Assembly: GCF_030269925.1 (NCBI RefSeq)
Contig: NC_085107.1
Location: forward strand, 372,001 to 436,000
DNA from: Bombyx mori
Taxonomy: Eukaryota; Arthropoda; Insecta; Lepidoptera; Bombycidae
Reading direction: 5' to 3'
Length of the DNA: 64,000 nt
The notes under the pieces are model-generated. The model saw only the letters and a list, made by a program, of their open reading frames with translations, was not told the origin of the DNA and did no database searches. The position numbers and the translations under genes are program-made. Shown here piece after piece: positions 44,701 through 53,509 of this stretch (the stretch's first letter is position 1; each line of letters opens with the position of its first letter).

Positions 44701-47700
44701 CTACAAGCAGAAAGATAACTTTTCCAGAAATAATAATCCTATGTATTATCCAGCTCTGTAATGACCTTCTTTCTCTTAATGGAATTTTGGGAGCGTTGAG
44801 ACATTGTCATTCTTCAAATGAAGTTAGGAAAAATCTTCAGAGGTAAGCAGCGTCTTGGCCATTCCTCTGGCATTGCTGATGTCCATGAGCGGTGGTGATC
44901 ATTCACGACCTGATGGCCGTAAACTTATTTGCCTTCGCAGGTAATATTTTTAATCGTTTAATGACCTCTCACCTGTCCTCGACGTAGCGGGAGTGTGCAT
45001 CATAATTGAAGCGGCGCCTTTTCGGCATATTCACAACGGGTACATGTCCATTTGATCGACCCTCCATAGCCCTTGATGAAAAAAAAAACCATTAAACTTA
45101 TATCACAGACCTAAGCTTGTTACAGGTGTTCGTATACACCTAAAAACCGGTAAAATAGCGTCTAAAATTAATGAAAACTAAGTCCTAAACTTTATATTAT
45201 TTTAATTATACTTATTGTTGCATATTTCTCAGCAGACGAACCAAACTTATTAAAATAATTAATTGCTGTACGACCGACTAGTTCGCGGGAAACACTGTTT
45301 GAAATTTCCACCAACTAAATCAGCGATCTTGAAAAATTTTTGAACCACAGACCAAATAAATTTTATGTAATAAGGCGAACTTATTCATGCTTAGTCGATT
45401 TTTAAAGTACTTCAGAACGAGAACTCTAGTAAAAAAATGTAACAGCCCATAATATTGGAAGTCCGCTGAGCGGACGCGGCACTGTGGCCGCCACTGGCCG
45501 CATTTGTGGGAAGTCCTTTGAGCGGACGGGTCACTGTTGATAGATAAATGTGATTTGACATTTCACGTATCTGTGGAGTCCGCCGTACGGACACCGCACT
45601 ATCGTAGCTTTATAGAGTACCATGACATGGGGTAAATTGGGATTCTGGGGTAAATTGGAACAAACCTGCGGAAGATTCTCAAAGTACCTGTAGCACGGAA
45701 TCTACTTAATTTTCTTTATGGTAATATTTATCAATGTATAGAAGAAAAACCAAGTTAACTATGGAAGTACTAAATGTGAGTTAAGTTGGTCCCAAAAATT
45801 CATCAAATTAAATTGAAAATAGTGGTTGAAAAGTGCGTTTTAAAACATCTTAAAGAACTTTTAAAAAAAGTAATATTATCGTTGTTTTTTCAATAAGTCC
45901 ACAGTTTATATAAGTTTTTAATACACCTGGAAATACCAAAACAAACGGTAAGTTGCAATATTCTTATTTTAAATACAATATTTCGACAAAATAAAAAATG
46001 TATATTTTTTCCTTTCTTTTTGGGGAAAATTGGGACGTATGTGGGGTAATTTGGAACGAGACTAGAAAAATTAGGGACGAGAAAACACAAAATTGGAACG
46101 CCAAAAGACAAAATAGGGATGGCTTGTTAGGGTTGTCACCGATACCTTATAATACTTTTTTTAGCTTATACTATCACTCAATTGCGTGATGTAAAGAAGG
46201 TTAATGTGTTTATCAGTTAGTTTATGTAAGTGTTATAGGTAAAAGAAAAGTATATATATAATTACTTTTTTTTCGCGACATTTAGCTTGTAATATCTGCC
46301 AGGTCGTGTGTCCTTTACAGCAATAAAAAAAATTAAAAATTAAAAAGAACTCAAACGAATCAAATCTTTTGAATCTATTCACGCTTCGAATCATGATTTT
46401 TTTAACATTCACAACGCACACACAAATAAAAATAGGCCTCAGATTTTAAATGTAACATTAAAATTAAAAATCCGAGATATCTAGGTTCCAATTATGAGTG
46501 AGTGAATTAATTGAGTTTAGTTATTTAGCTTAAAAATAATTTCTTTTCTTTTTGTTATTATTGGCAGTAATCAGATAAAGCTGCTTTTTTATCTTAGTCA
46601 CCTGATATCTTATTCTTGCTCAAAGATTATTTTGAAAATGTTGATTAAATAAAATTGTATTATTGCATTTCCAGTCCTTTTGTTTTCTATTTTTTATTCT
46701 ATTTTATGATTTTGTTTCAGAGTTGTGATTTTTAAGGAAATTAAATAATAATTTTCTAAAATATAACATGCACATACTTTTTTTGATCACTGTATTGTTG
46801 ATTATCATTCACGTCACATCGCTTCGGAATAGAAACCAGCTTAATTTACACTATGTTGTGTATTGTGCTTAAATTATGGGTTGTATTCATAATTTTGGTC
46901 CATATAAATAATTGTATGGCACCTTCCTACCTACCTATGTATCGCAGTACTGCGAGCTGACAACCCTTACAAATATCCTAATTTAACCCTTACCCGTGTC
47001 AATTTACCCCGGACGCGGGGTAAATTGGGACGGCAATTATTTTACCGATTATTTCTTTAAAATGAATAATTAAAATAATGTAACGGTTTTTATTACCTAG
47101 GTACGTTCAAGACTCAACTTATTTCTTTGGTTGAGCAGTGACTATTTATTTATTTATTTATTTATTTATTAAGTTGCACCAACAAAGTGATCATCAATAC
47201 AAAACATTGACAAATTGACAAAAGTTCATGGCAGATGTCACCTCAATTATAGGTGCAATCGACAGTGCATTAACATCAAAACTAAAATAAAATATACAGC
47301 TAAGATTTGATTACATTTCATTCATTGCTTGCTTAGGATTAATTTAATTGGGAGATGATCCGCGACAGATTTTTCCTGTAAGTAGTGAGACAATTAGAAA
47401 AAACATCTATTTCACTTAAAATAAGTTCAGCGCAATCGGACAACTCCGAAGGAGCATTGACGGAGACCGCGCTACCGTGGACATTATTGTAGTCCCAAAG
47501 GATTCTGTTTATTAAAAAATTGGAACTATTTAAAAATTCAATCTAAAGTTCGATTTTGTCCCTATTTACCCCATTTTATGTACAAGGACCGGTATTTAAA
47601 GTCGTCGTGGTCTAACGGATAAGACGTCCGGTGCATTCGTGTTGAGCGATGCACCGGTGTTCGAATCCCAAACGGGTACCAAATTTTTGTAATGAAATAC

Positions 47701-50700
47701 GTACTCAACAAATGTTCACGATTGATTTCCACGGTGCAGGAATAGCATCGTGTAACAAAAATGAAACCCGCAAAATTATAATTTGCGTAATCACTGGTGG
47801 TAGGACCTCTTGTGAGTTCGCGCGGGTGGGTACCACCACCCTGCCTATTTCTGCCGTGAAGCAGTAATGCGTTTCGGTTTGAAGGGTCGGGCAGCCGTTG
47901 TAACTAAACTTGAGACCTTAGAACTTATATCTCAAAGGTGCGTGGCGCATTTACGTTGTGGATATCTATGGGCTCCAGTAACCACTTAACACCAGGTGGG
48001 CTGTGAGCTCGTCCACCCATCTAAGCAATAAAAAAAAAAATATATATATATATTTTAATAGCACAGTGAAAAGAAGATCTCGTCAATCTTGACATCGAAC
48101 AATCAATTATTATGTAGAGGCAGTCCGGTCACTTATTGTCGAGCAAGTAGTAGAAGCTATGGTGAACCTTGGCAGTTTAGCATCTCAATATTATTAGAGA
48201 ACGGCAATTCTATCATACAAAACGAAAAACATTATACTTTTTCGACAAAAATTCTAATTAACTAATCCGAACTAGACGTTTCCTAAATAAGAAAACCTTA
48301 AATTAAAATTAGCACCTACAATCGGAAACTCGGTTGAGCACAAAGTTCTTCTGCCCTACTATATTTAAAAATAAGTTATAATTAGCATTACACTCACCTC
48401 GGCGGCTGTGCCTGAGACGGGCGGACCAGGTTCATGGGCTCCTGACGCTCTTCATTGACCATGGGAGGGGGGCTCACGTCCGGTTCGCGTCTGAGTTCTA
48501 TTGGGCGCTGCCGTGCTTCACGTTCAACCCTTTCAGCGTAGGCGTCGACGTCAATAATTTCCGGACTGCGCGATAAATAAATGATATGTACAACGATCCA
48601 ATGACCAACGGCCCGCTCACGATATTACTCAAAACAAACTAATTAAATGCAAATTTCCAAAAAATCTCCAATGTAATCTAGTGTCACGGTTCTAGCATCT
48701 CAAAACCGAGGTGGTTGATGATCCATGGACGAAGCACCCAATCACAAACTGATTACACAGTCATTACATTCTTAATGAATGTATATTTTATTAGTTTCAT
48801 GGTTATCTTAAGGTCGGTCTTATTTCTTTAGGCCGGGATGAACCTCTATTGATCCTCCTGAATAAATGTAGAATGTGGTAGCCGAAGTTAGTAAAGGCCA
48901 AGGCCGAGAATGACCAAAACTAGGGCCAAAGATGGCAGAACCCCTCCCATAAAGTAATCTTTGGCACTCTCTCTCAACGCACGGTCCTCGTCCGATGTTA
49001 ACCTGGGGGGTTTCATGTCCTTCCGGATCCTCTCGAGTGATCTGACTAGCTTTAGTATTTTGTATTCGGAAACTTTTTATATTGGATATCTTATCTTTCC
49101 TTAATCATCAATACATGAAATTGCGCCATCAAAATAATAAAACATAAATTTTAAATTCTATTTGACTATTAATTATAAAAAAAGAGGTTTTATAAATGGA
49201 TAAAAATTATTAACATTCAGTAATTTATAAAATAATGAAATAGAAGTAAAGAAATCAATTATAAATTTATTTATTCGATTAAATGCCTAGAAAACAAAGA
49301 CTTTTGGAATAAAGGTAATTCGATTCACAGCAACCGTTATTTTTTGTTTGGTCTGAACCAATACGTATACATTGAATACAAAATAGACAGTAAAATATAT
49401 CTAGAACCAATTGACTTTTGAATGTCTTGTGTGTTTTTTGTTTGTTTAAATGCTGTTGTTTTTACAACTGAAATATCAATACAGAAAACAGCATTCACAC
49501 ATTCACATTATTGTGTATACCTAAGCATTCAAACATATTCACAGTAACAACAAAACCAACTGGTAAAATGTGACTTATGCTGAATAAAACGTGGCGTTGT
49601 TGTCTCCACTGTATTCAAATTTATGAGTACCATACAACACGTATTTAATAAGATCGTGAAACAATATGAAAATCTTAAACTAATTTTAATCGATTGTGGA
49701 GCTACTACTAACACCATGCGAGGAATACGTAGGGCTAAATACTCATGCAACAGGCCAAAGCTGAAGCTTGTTACCTATTAAAAAAAAACATGATCATTGA
49801 TATTAAAAATAAATATGGTCGTGTGAGATGTTGGTTTCAATGTACTACTTCCCATGAGCTCGAGGAAGGGATCGAAATCGTGAAATTTACATGCTCTAGA
49901 CTTCCTAGGCTTAAATATCAGACGGATATAATCCCGCATCTAAAGTCTCTATGAACACGGACACACAATACCAACGATGTGTGTATGCTGCTGCATTATA
50001 AGTACTTACCGAGATGCGATCCACTGGAGTAAAGCTTACCGTTTCATAACTAGATAGTGAGGGCCTCAAAACACAAACACACAACATACATTCAACATCC
50101 CTGCCACTTTTTTATTTTTCCTAACTATTCTGGTGACTTCGAAGGATCATTCTAGATTCATCGAGCGAATAGGTAAGCTCGAGGGGCTCTAGCATGTGGA
50201 CTTTGCTAACACTAGCCCTAGCAACAGCAGTGCTACGCAGAATCTACCACCGGATCGGAAACGCGACCTACTGAGAAGATCCGGTGAGAAGCTCAGTATG
50301 CTGTGTCTGTAAGATTATTTACTCGACGAACCCTTCGTCGCAATCGATGGGTTAGACGAGAACGGTGACCGTTGCTTGAGGTACCTAAAAGCACAGATAG
50401 TGGATCGGGAGGATCCGAAATGACGTGTTTAGGGCGACGTCGACTGTTTACCATTCCCTGTGACAAGAACAGGCGGTTCGCTAATCTTCAGTTTGATTAA
50501 TAACGTTACAGTAGTGAAATTAAGCTGCGGCCAGACGATTTCCTCAAAGCTGGATTACAACATAGTATTCCCAATATTCGTTTTACATGCGCGTTATAAC
50601 CTGCCAATACCACACCAAACCAGAAACAACGGCAACCTTTGGTCAAGAATGATGTCAGTATCGGTTTCATCCAGATCGCAAGCAACCATCTGCAGATTGC

Positions 50701-52653
50701 AGTGTGATGTGCCAGCTCCGTGATGCCAACCCGTCAGGAGTAAAGCGTTGTGAACCGTGAACGAGGTGCAGGTTTTAAGAGAAAGGTTCTGGACCAAAAC
50801 TTATTCGAAAAGCTAACAAGAAACCAGTCGTATGCGACCCTTAACCCCTTACCACGGAATATTCAAGCCTCTTAAAGTTTTTTAAATGTTCAGACGGATG
50901 GATAAGCTCACGGGCCACCAGGTTAAGTGGTTACCGGAGCTCACAGACATCACAATGTGAATGCCGTCACCCACCTTGTGCTTGTCGTCTTGCAAGATAT
51001 CGCCAGTCTTCGTTTTCGAGAACGATTCTCTTAAATCCGGCATTACGTTTTGTAGTTAAGCGACACGAAGAGTGCTGAAATGCTCACAGTTGACAATCTG
51101 CTCAAAATTATATTGTTATTTTAAGGGTATAAAAAAATATAAAGGATTGCATGCTCAACTACACATTAGGCAAAGAAAGGAAACAAAAGAAAACCTCTTT
51201 GAGTTACGTACTCGTTAAGAGCTTAAATCTACGTTTTACTTAAAACGAAATCTAATCAAATTCAATCCCAATCAGTATTATGTTTCAATCAATATACCTT
51301 TTTTATTTGTTATTTGAACTTCACGTAAAAAATTTAAATCTTCGTAAACTTGGACAAATACCGAAAATATTACAGCCGTTTTTTGCCGTCAACGATGATT
51401 GTAACAACGAGATCATATTTATAAAAACGACTGGCTCATCGACGATCTAACATACGGGAATTTCTCCGAGCTGTATTCAAACACAATTGGCTGTATTAAC
51501 GCGTACACTAAGAACAAACAAGCAAAAAACATCTTTAAATGTTAGAAGATAAGAAACTGTACTGTTTTTATGATTTCGTAAGAAGATAGAGACTTCATCA
51601 GAGAGTACAATAACTACTATAAAAATAATAAATTACTTTCAAACAATTGTTCCGGCGTCTCACAGTTGCAAATAAGTTTCACGTAAAAAAGGGACAGTAA
51701 ATACTATGCAACATGTAACACCGACATAAAGCCAATCAACATTCGATGAGGCTACATCTACTGTGTTACGAACTGAAAATAAATAGGATTCCACTTACTC
51801 TACAGTTGGTGGTAGTTGTGGAGGCAACTGGATATGATCTGCACGACGCCAGTATGCATGAAAATCGGATTCAGAAGTTTCTATGGCCAAATCTTCTGGC
51901 TGACTGTCATCATGCTCGGGTGATGCTTCTCTCTCGCGACTCTTGTCAGCATCGTCGCTGGATTCACTGGACGTGCTACTTTCATCATTTGATGTTTCTT
52001 CAGCATCATTTTTAGGACCCTCATCATTTCGGGGACTGTCGGCATTTTGAGAAGCCTCATCATTTTGACCACTTTCATCATTTTCACCAGCCTGCTCTTG
52101 GTCATCAGTATTTTGAGAGTTTTCATTGGAGGTGGTCTCTAAGGTGATGCCTGTAGTATCAGCCTCCATAGTCTCAGTCTTAGATGATGATTGACTTTTT
52201 TTAAGTGGCATTGTTAATACACCTACGACCACTCTGTCACTATCAGAATTGTTTGGAGGACGGTTTTCCCCACTGTAAACAACATTAAAACTGATACAAA
52301 ATTATATACGAATGATAAATTATGTTATAGAACCAAGGTAATACAACATTTTAGTATCAGGGAGAAAATCAAATCTAAAAATAACAAATCCTATTTTACA
52401 TTTCGCTCTATTTAATCAGTGATATTTAAAAGAGTTATCATTTCCGTTTTAGCTTTTTTGCACAGATTAGTGCAGATTAGCTAACTTGTCGTTCAGAAGT
52501 AACCAAAACCTGAAAACATCATAAGGATGAACCACAAATATGAGTCTCAGTCACATTCTACTCACCCTTGCTCTTTCTCTTCCTTTCCATTATTCGCTGG
52601 ATTACTTGATGATGTGCATGGCTCCTCTTGATTTTCAGACATTTTTCTCAGAC
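32508..52653 (-). CDS. unidentified acidic/Pro-rich protein gene, four exons, 3' end not found
   Basis: Reading right to left: exon A 52653-52566 (possible start ATG 52642), B 52272-51799, C 48565-48398, D 32783-32508. The joins are A-B (GG|T), B-C (GA|T) and C-D (AG|A), all in phase, with GT/AG borders. The protein (332 codons so far) starts MSENQEEPCTSSSNP, has a long Ser/Asn/Asp/Glu stretch (SQNDEASQNADSPRNDEG type), then SDFHAYWRRADHIQLPPQLP, EIIDVDAYAERVEREARQRP, and YRFPGLIDIVNGAMGPGR followed by a run of Pro. No domain is recognised. The composition suggests a nuclear or scaffold protein, but this is only an inference. Exon D ends in phase 2, so a further exon must follow. An acceptor sits just before exon A, so there is probably a 5' non-coding exon. 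The C-D intron is about 15.6 kb and holds most transposons in this half of the window. Confidence 0.7.
33115..33200 (+). repeat. degenerate Bm1 SINE
   Basis: GGGTAGATATTACCACTCAG, CAAGTTCTGCCGCGAAACAT and TTCGAAGGGTAGGACAATCC follow the Bm1 body with many substitutions. Confidence 0.55.
34349..34521 (+). repeat. Copia 5' LTR
   Basis: 173 bp, TGTTG..CAACA ends. It contains a 12-A run in the middle and TTTTTATTT in the 3' part. Confidence 0.95.
34660..38412 (+). CDS. Copia gag-pol polyprotein, intact 1250 codons
   Basis: A single frame carries all functions. Gag (UBN2-type) occupies about residues 1-200, with CYRCHKKGHFAREC at 208-221 (CCHC). Protease has DSGA at about D281. Integrase has a HHCC region (HQRLGHLN..CGPCMKGKS) and DD35E at about D465 (HTDIGG), D528 (CDNGG) and E564. 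RT has FVDD at D945-D946 with DIPTAFLNGFL upstream. RNase H has SDSDWAGD and STAESEYIA. The start ATG is the first after the PBS, preceded by an A-rich leader. No stop or frameshift is seen. Codon use is AT-biased. No env, as expected for Copia. Confidence 0.96.
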   Translation: MASTVPVTNAINYYPQLNVENYNSWKFRLRCLLDEKSLLEVASSGVIELKQKTADAAAKALIVKCVPDKYLDIIKDATTSYTMLASLDKVFERKGIFTKLHLRRKLLSLKLRDDKLEDYFMRFESLIREIENIDKKMDEEDKICYLLTGMSEKYNTVITAIETMSADKIDMEFVKARLLDEELKLNNKGEEYNDTKNDVSFTASSVECYRCHKKGHFARECRSRGCGYSRRNINNKGICGKNRTEEQNNMTESIPENKYNFLAITECNLSKEDKFIEFIIDSGATENLIKEELEKYMYEIKKLPNKIKIKIANGEILEADKKGKITIRDKNNNTINIEALMVPGIYHNIISVRNLNMKGNKVVFTKFGAQIINGRKVLKCSDRNGLYIVQGEIILIEEANSSVQQDKNIWHQRLGHLNRKSLKIMGLPVSDETCGPCMKGKSTRLPFYPVDRPRSRKIGELLHTDIGGPVSPISYDEKQYYQTITDDFSHFVTVYLLKNKSEATRNLINHIKELERQKETKVKRIRCDNGGEFTAGCLKQFCMENGIIIEYSQPYTPQQNGVAERLNRTLLDKSRTLLSETGLPKYLWSEAIMCAAYQLNRCPSRSIKYKIPAEIYYGLENVNLNKLKVFGSKAWYTCVPQNKKLDNRAEEAIMVGYGKQGYRLWNPKTTEIIFCRDVKFDEKYYEHKNSIKNNNYIYLPEEDTQNEVMCNDKNKIEEEKVIQKNEETDTKRTRSGRIIKQPDYLKNFGTYTAYCYLVCNDPESYEEAIKEVSWKEAIHKELAALENLQSWEETKLPKGKLAIDTKWVFRTKDDGTKKARLVARGFQIKNYENEIFYSPVVRMSTIRAFFVKAIQEGYKLRQLDIPTAFLNGFLDSEVYIKIPKGKENKDGIVLRLKRALYGLKESPKCWNMRFDEFARKNGLIQSLHDCCLYTDKNIWLIIFVDDILLIGMEKDTEKIINKLKQEFKAKDLGQIEKYLGMEIKQEESKLTIKQEKIIEKILEKFGMSECKGIGTPMEVNFQINKNEKIIDVPYRQLIGSIMYLATMSRPDLQFAVSYLSRYLDCPTQQTWKAGKRILQYLKATKDKMLVFQKRNNLDVDLCAYSDSDWAGDIVDRKSVSGGIIMCSDNPVFWYSRKQSCVALSTAESEYIASACCAQELVYLKGVLCDFGYECKLTLFMDNKGAICLAKSNENSKRSKHIDIRMHYIKDLVRNNVLDIEYVSSDKNIADICTKSLCKEKFVFFRSLLLK
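38667..38839 (+). repeat. Copia 3' LTR
   Basis: 173 bp, identical by eye to the 5' LTR including the 12-A run, which is prone to length change. This points to a very recent insertion. Confidence 0.95.
39650..39832 (-). other. exon-like reading frame, unidentified
   Basis: On the minus strand, acceptor-like gatgcag before 39823 and donor gtgagt near 39625 bracket an open frame reading IGEWRRNPYLLIFMDPAARV, then YTAHKDIPTKSFTARQDQLA and LGWAKERDTNPPFLSYVADH. It looks protein-coding in composition, but I know no family. It cannot lie between exons C and D of the unidentified gene in the main isoform, because those join directly in phase. Its neighbour on the + strand (39860 on) is LINE debris, so it may be part of a retroelement. 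Confidence 0.3.
39860..40395 (+). mobile_element. decayed LINE RT debris
   Basis: Scrambled frames contain INADVPQGYVIFSVYFSSNT (from an RT 'V-P-Q-G-S-x-x-x-P-x-L-F') and neighbouring palm-like pieces. Heavily mutated and truncated at the TIR element's left end. Confidence 0.45.
40590..40800. promoter_or_regulatory. left subterminal palindromes of the TIR element
   Basis: AATCGAAACGGCCCGTTTCGATT, TATCGAATGTGACTCTTTCGATA and TATCGAAAGTGTCACTTTCGATA (40635-40765) are spaced about 50 bp. Transposases often bind such subterminal repeats; binding here is inferred. Confidence 0.65.
40850..40914. repeat. 19-bp fold-back followed by AT tandem repeat
   Basis: A 19-bp arm (40850-40868, core AATTGATTTCATTTTA) and its reverse complement (40874-40892) flank a 5-nt loop. 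A 24-nt unit TTTTATAAATTAAAATGAAT is then repeated about twice to 40935. Confidence 0.7.
41461..43152 (-). pseudogene. transposase-like pseudogene of the TIR element
   Basis: Reading on minus: 43152-42838 has a coiled, Lys-rich start, then PIYKATCKLNCCEHFNETTR (C-x3-C-C cysteine motif) and IHTSFWQLADHAKKL. 42544-42197 has PIESHYTRKNSSKLYLDNNL. A piece near 41880 reads FLEQEHTQNEGN. 41795-41461 has RWCKTNKTPYNLVEMTQDDL and FNFKALLDD. I recall this series in large uncharacterised insect proteins, probably transposases, but cannot name the superfamily. Several frame breaks mean it is dead. The piece order agrees with one long ancestral ORF. Confidence 0.6.
43430..43610. promoter_or_regulatory. 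right subterminal palindromes of the TIR element
   Basis: ATCGAAAGTAGTATTTTCGAT (43428), ACCGAAACTGTCACTTTCGAT (43532) and ATCGAATTTGGGACTTTCGAT (43582) mirror the left set. Confidence 0.6.
44340..44720 (+). mobile_element. RTE-clade LINE C-terminal fragment, frameshifted
   Basis: Across two frames: MLGVTLRHQIRNEEIHGETM, VTDIAEGL, ADGAESL..SHVPEE and TRWTD..VAGISWIQTA..YAQQWAP. This is the well-known end of RTE-type ORFs in insects ('R-N-E-E-I-R-x-x-T-x-V-T-D', 'R-P-P-T-R-W-x-D', 'A-Y-x-Q-Q-W'). The minus-strand frame over it (44682-44182) is a shadow. Confidence 0.7.
44841..44943 (+). repeat. LINE 3' tail (family T)
   Basis: GGTAAGCAGCGTCTTGGC, TCTGGCATTGCTGATGTCCA and GGTGGTGATCATTCACGACC. 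Short diverged copy; 44944-45455 holds nothing I can name. Confidence 0.6.
45461..45592. repeat. three 15-nt palindromic boxes
   Basis: GTCCGCTGAGCGGAC (45461), GTCCTTTGAGCGGAC (45513) and GTCCGCCGTACGGAC (45578) are each followed by a C/G-rich GCACT or TCACT. Spacings are 52 and 65 nt. See findings. Confidence 0.7.
45629..47572. mobile_element. GGGGTAAATT-terminal repeat element or mosaic, non-coding
   Basis: GGGGTAAATTGGGATTC (left) and GTCCCTATTTACCCC (right) are inverted. Internal copies: GGGGTAAATTGGAAC (45648), GGGGAAAATTGGGAC (46021), GGGGTAATTTGGAAC (46042) and the palindrome CAATTTACCCC-ggacgc-GGGGTAAATTG (47000-47027). That palindrome allows two tandem elements, 45629-47010 and 47017-47572. 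AT flanks both outer ends. No transposase frame. Confidence 0.6.
47145..47510 (-). mobile_element. LINE 3' fragment with (TAAA)n tail
   Basis: The (TTTA)n run at 47145-47170 is a (TAAA)n tail on the minus strand, as at 27685. The minus-strand frame upstream reads NRILWDYNNVHGSAVSVNAP and SELSDCAELILSEIDVFSN, likely the end of a LINE ORF. It lies inside the GGGGTAAATT element. Confidence 0.45.
47601..48042 (+). repeat. full-length Bm1 SINE
   Basis: Contains the tRNA-like head (47601-47682), GAAATACGTACTCAACAAAT, the CACTGGTGGTAGGACCTCTT body, CTTGAGACCTTAGAACTTAT and a tail GCAATAAAAAAAAAA. About 440 bp, the length expected for Bm1. It is the only copy here with both ends. Confidence 0.95.
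47608..47668 (+). promoter_or_regulatory. RNA polymerase III A and B boxes of Bm1
   Basis: A box TGGTCTAACGG (47608-47618) and B box GGTGTTCGAATCC (47656-47668) fit tRNA internal promoters. The stem between them (CCGGTGCAT..ATGCACCGG) is longer than a tRNA anticodon arm, so this is a SINE head and not a functional tRNA gene. Confidence 0.85.
48043..48397. other. intron with (TA)n, otherwise nothing
   Basis: A short TA microsatellite lies at 48041-48054, after the Bm1 tail. Confidence 0.5.
48398..48565 (-). CDS. exon C: basic/acidic helix and Pro-rich linker
   Basis: Acceptor tatcgcgcag and donor gtgagt (48397). It encodes PEIIDVDAYAERVEREARQR, PIELRREPDVSPPPMV and NEERQEPMNLVRPSQAQPP. Phase 2 in, 2 out; the GC-rich coding bases contrast with AT-rich flanks. 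Confidence 0.75.
48888..49041 (-). CDS. exon-like C-terminus with membrane segment
   Basis: On the minus strand, SLERIRKDMKPPRLTSDEDR, ALRESAKDYFMGGVLPSLAL and VLVILGLGLY end at TAA (48890-48888). The last 20 residues form one strong hydrophobic helix, so this would be a C-terminal (tail) anchor or single membrane span. AATAAA lies downstream at 48792-48787. A cag acceptor at 49042-49044 would give the same phase as exon B (51799), making an alternative last exon of that gene possible. It could equally end a separate small gene, since the frame is open further upstream (KILKLVRSLER). Family unknown. Confidence 0.45.
49045..50139. other. AT-rich intron, nothing identified
   Basis: A short + frame at 49745 (MQQAKAEACYLLKK..) has no recognisable family or splice context. 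Confidence 0.4.
50140..50460 (-). repeat. jockey-type LINE 3'UTR copy (family J)
   Basis: GGTAAGCTCGAGGGGCTC, CACCGGATCGGAAACGCGAC, GATCCGGTGAGAAGCTCAGT and GGGCGACGTCGACTG in the same order as 19636. Confidence 0.72.
50893..50985 (-). repeat. Bm1 SINE 3' fragment
   Basis: CCACCAGGTTAAGTGGTTAC, CGGAGCTCACAGACATCACA and GCCGTCACCCACCTTG. Reverse complement of Bm1. Confidence 0.7.
50986..51798. other. intron, nothing identified
   Basis: AT-rich sequence downstream of exon B on the minus strand. Confidence 0.45.
51799..52272 (-). CDS. exon B: acidic Ser/Asn-rich segment
   Basis: Acceptor gtttacag (minus) and donor gtaagt (51798). It begins GENRPPNNSDSDRVVVGVLT, passes through about 100 residues dominated by Ser, Asn, Asp, Glu and Thr, then LAIETSESDFHAYWRRADHI and QLPPQLPPTV. 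The whole 474-nt exon is open in this frame. The low-complexity stretch also opens other frames; these are shadows. Confidence 0.75.
52566..52653 (-). CDS. exon A of the unidentified gene (probable start codon)
   Basis: Polypyrimidine acceptor tttttttcccaacag lies just upstream on the minus strand. ATG at 52642-52640 has A at -3. The donor is gtgagt (52565). The coding part gives MSENQEEPCTSSSNPANNGK then EEKEQG. The frame is also open upstream within the exon (LRK), so initiation here is likely but not certain. Confidence 0.65.
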
Positions 52654-53500
52654 CTGTTGGGAAAAAAAATCACATTAAATATGTGTACCTAAACCAGTTC
52701 AATTTCAAGTTATCTCAAAGTTATAGTTATTTAAAGAGCCACTGTGCCAAGTGACGACAGAATATGAATATTATACAAATATCAAGTAACTTTATAATTT
52801 TGTTTGCTTACAATTTAAATGTCCGGTCAAAATTAATCGAGCCGCAAAACAAACGTTGAATAAAGTGCAAATAACCAGCTTTTCTATTATGCGCTACCGA
52901 TCTTTATAAGCCCGTTACAATACGATTGTAAGAAAAGTGTTATTTGTTTTTTAGAGTTCTCGCAAAACGACCCTATAAGGCTTCAATAATAGCGCAATAC
53001 ATCCCAGAAATGTATATTTGTAGTAATTAAAATCATCAATCATTAATATTTTAATTAATAATAATCATTTTTATTCATTTAGAATTGTAGCTACTTTCTA
53101 ATTGTTTTGTTTGTTGTTGTTTTACACCAAAATGTCCAACACTTTTAAAGGATGCGTTGCAGATTGAACGCAACTGCATCATAAATCAAGTATTGATTTA
53201 CAGGGCGTTGGCTGCGCAGCGCGCATCGAGTAGCCGCCTAAACACATACATAATATTTCCAATAAACTGTACAAAAACACAGGACTAGACCGAGGAGGCC
53301 CGGCGACGACCCAGTGGCGGTTGTACAAAACCCCAAGAGAAAGCACGTTTTAAACGGATATTCTTATGCAAGCAATACAGTCAAATCATAAACATTCAGC
53401 AGCATAAACAAATCATATTATATTTAATTTAATAAATAAAAATTAAATCTTCCCTTCAAATAAGTAATACTATATTGTATTATGAGCCCACACTTTTTTT
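52654..53500. other. upstream sequence of exon A
   Basis: Probably the 5' intron of the minus-strand gene, since a splice acceptor abuts exon A. A GC-richer stretch (53168-53340) includes a dispersed repeat (see findings). No 5' exon could be fixed. Confidence 0.4.
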
Positions 53501-53509
53501 CAGGACATT

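Noticed and set aside
47601..47682. Functional tRNA gene
   Set aside because: It has A and B boxes, but the arm between them is too long for an anticodon arm and the sequence runs into the Bm1 body. It is a SINE head.
32508..52653. Naming the minus-strand gene as BAG6 (acidic, proline-rich)
   Set aside because: There is no ubiquitin-like domain at the N-terminus and no aligned motif that I can recall; composition alone is not enough.
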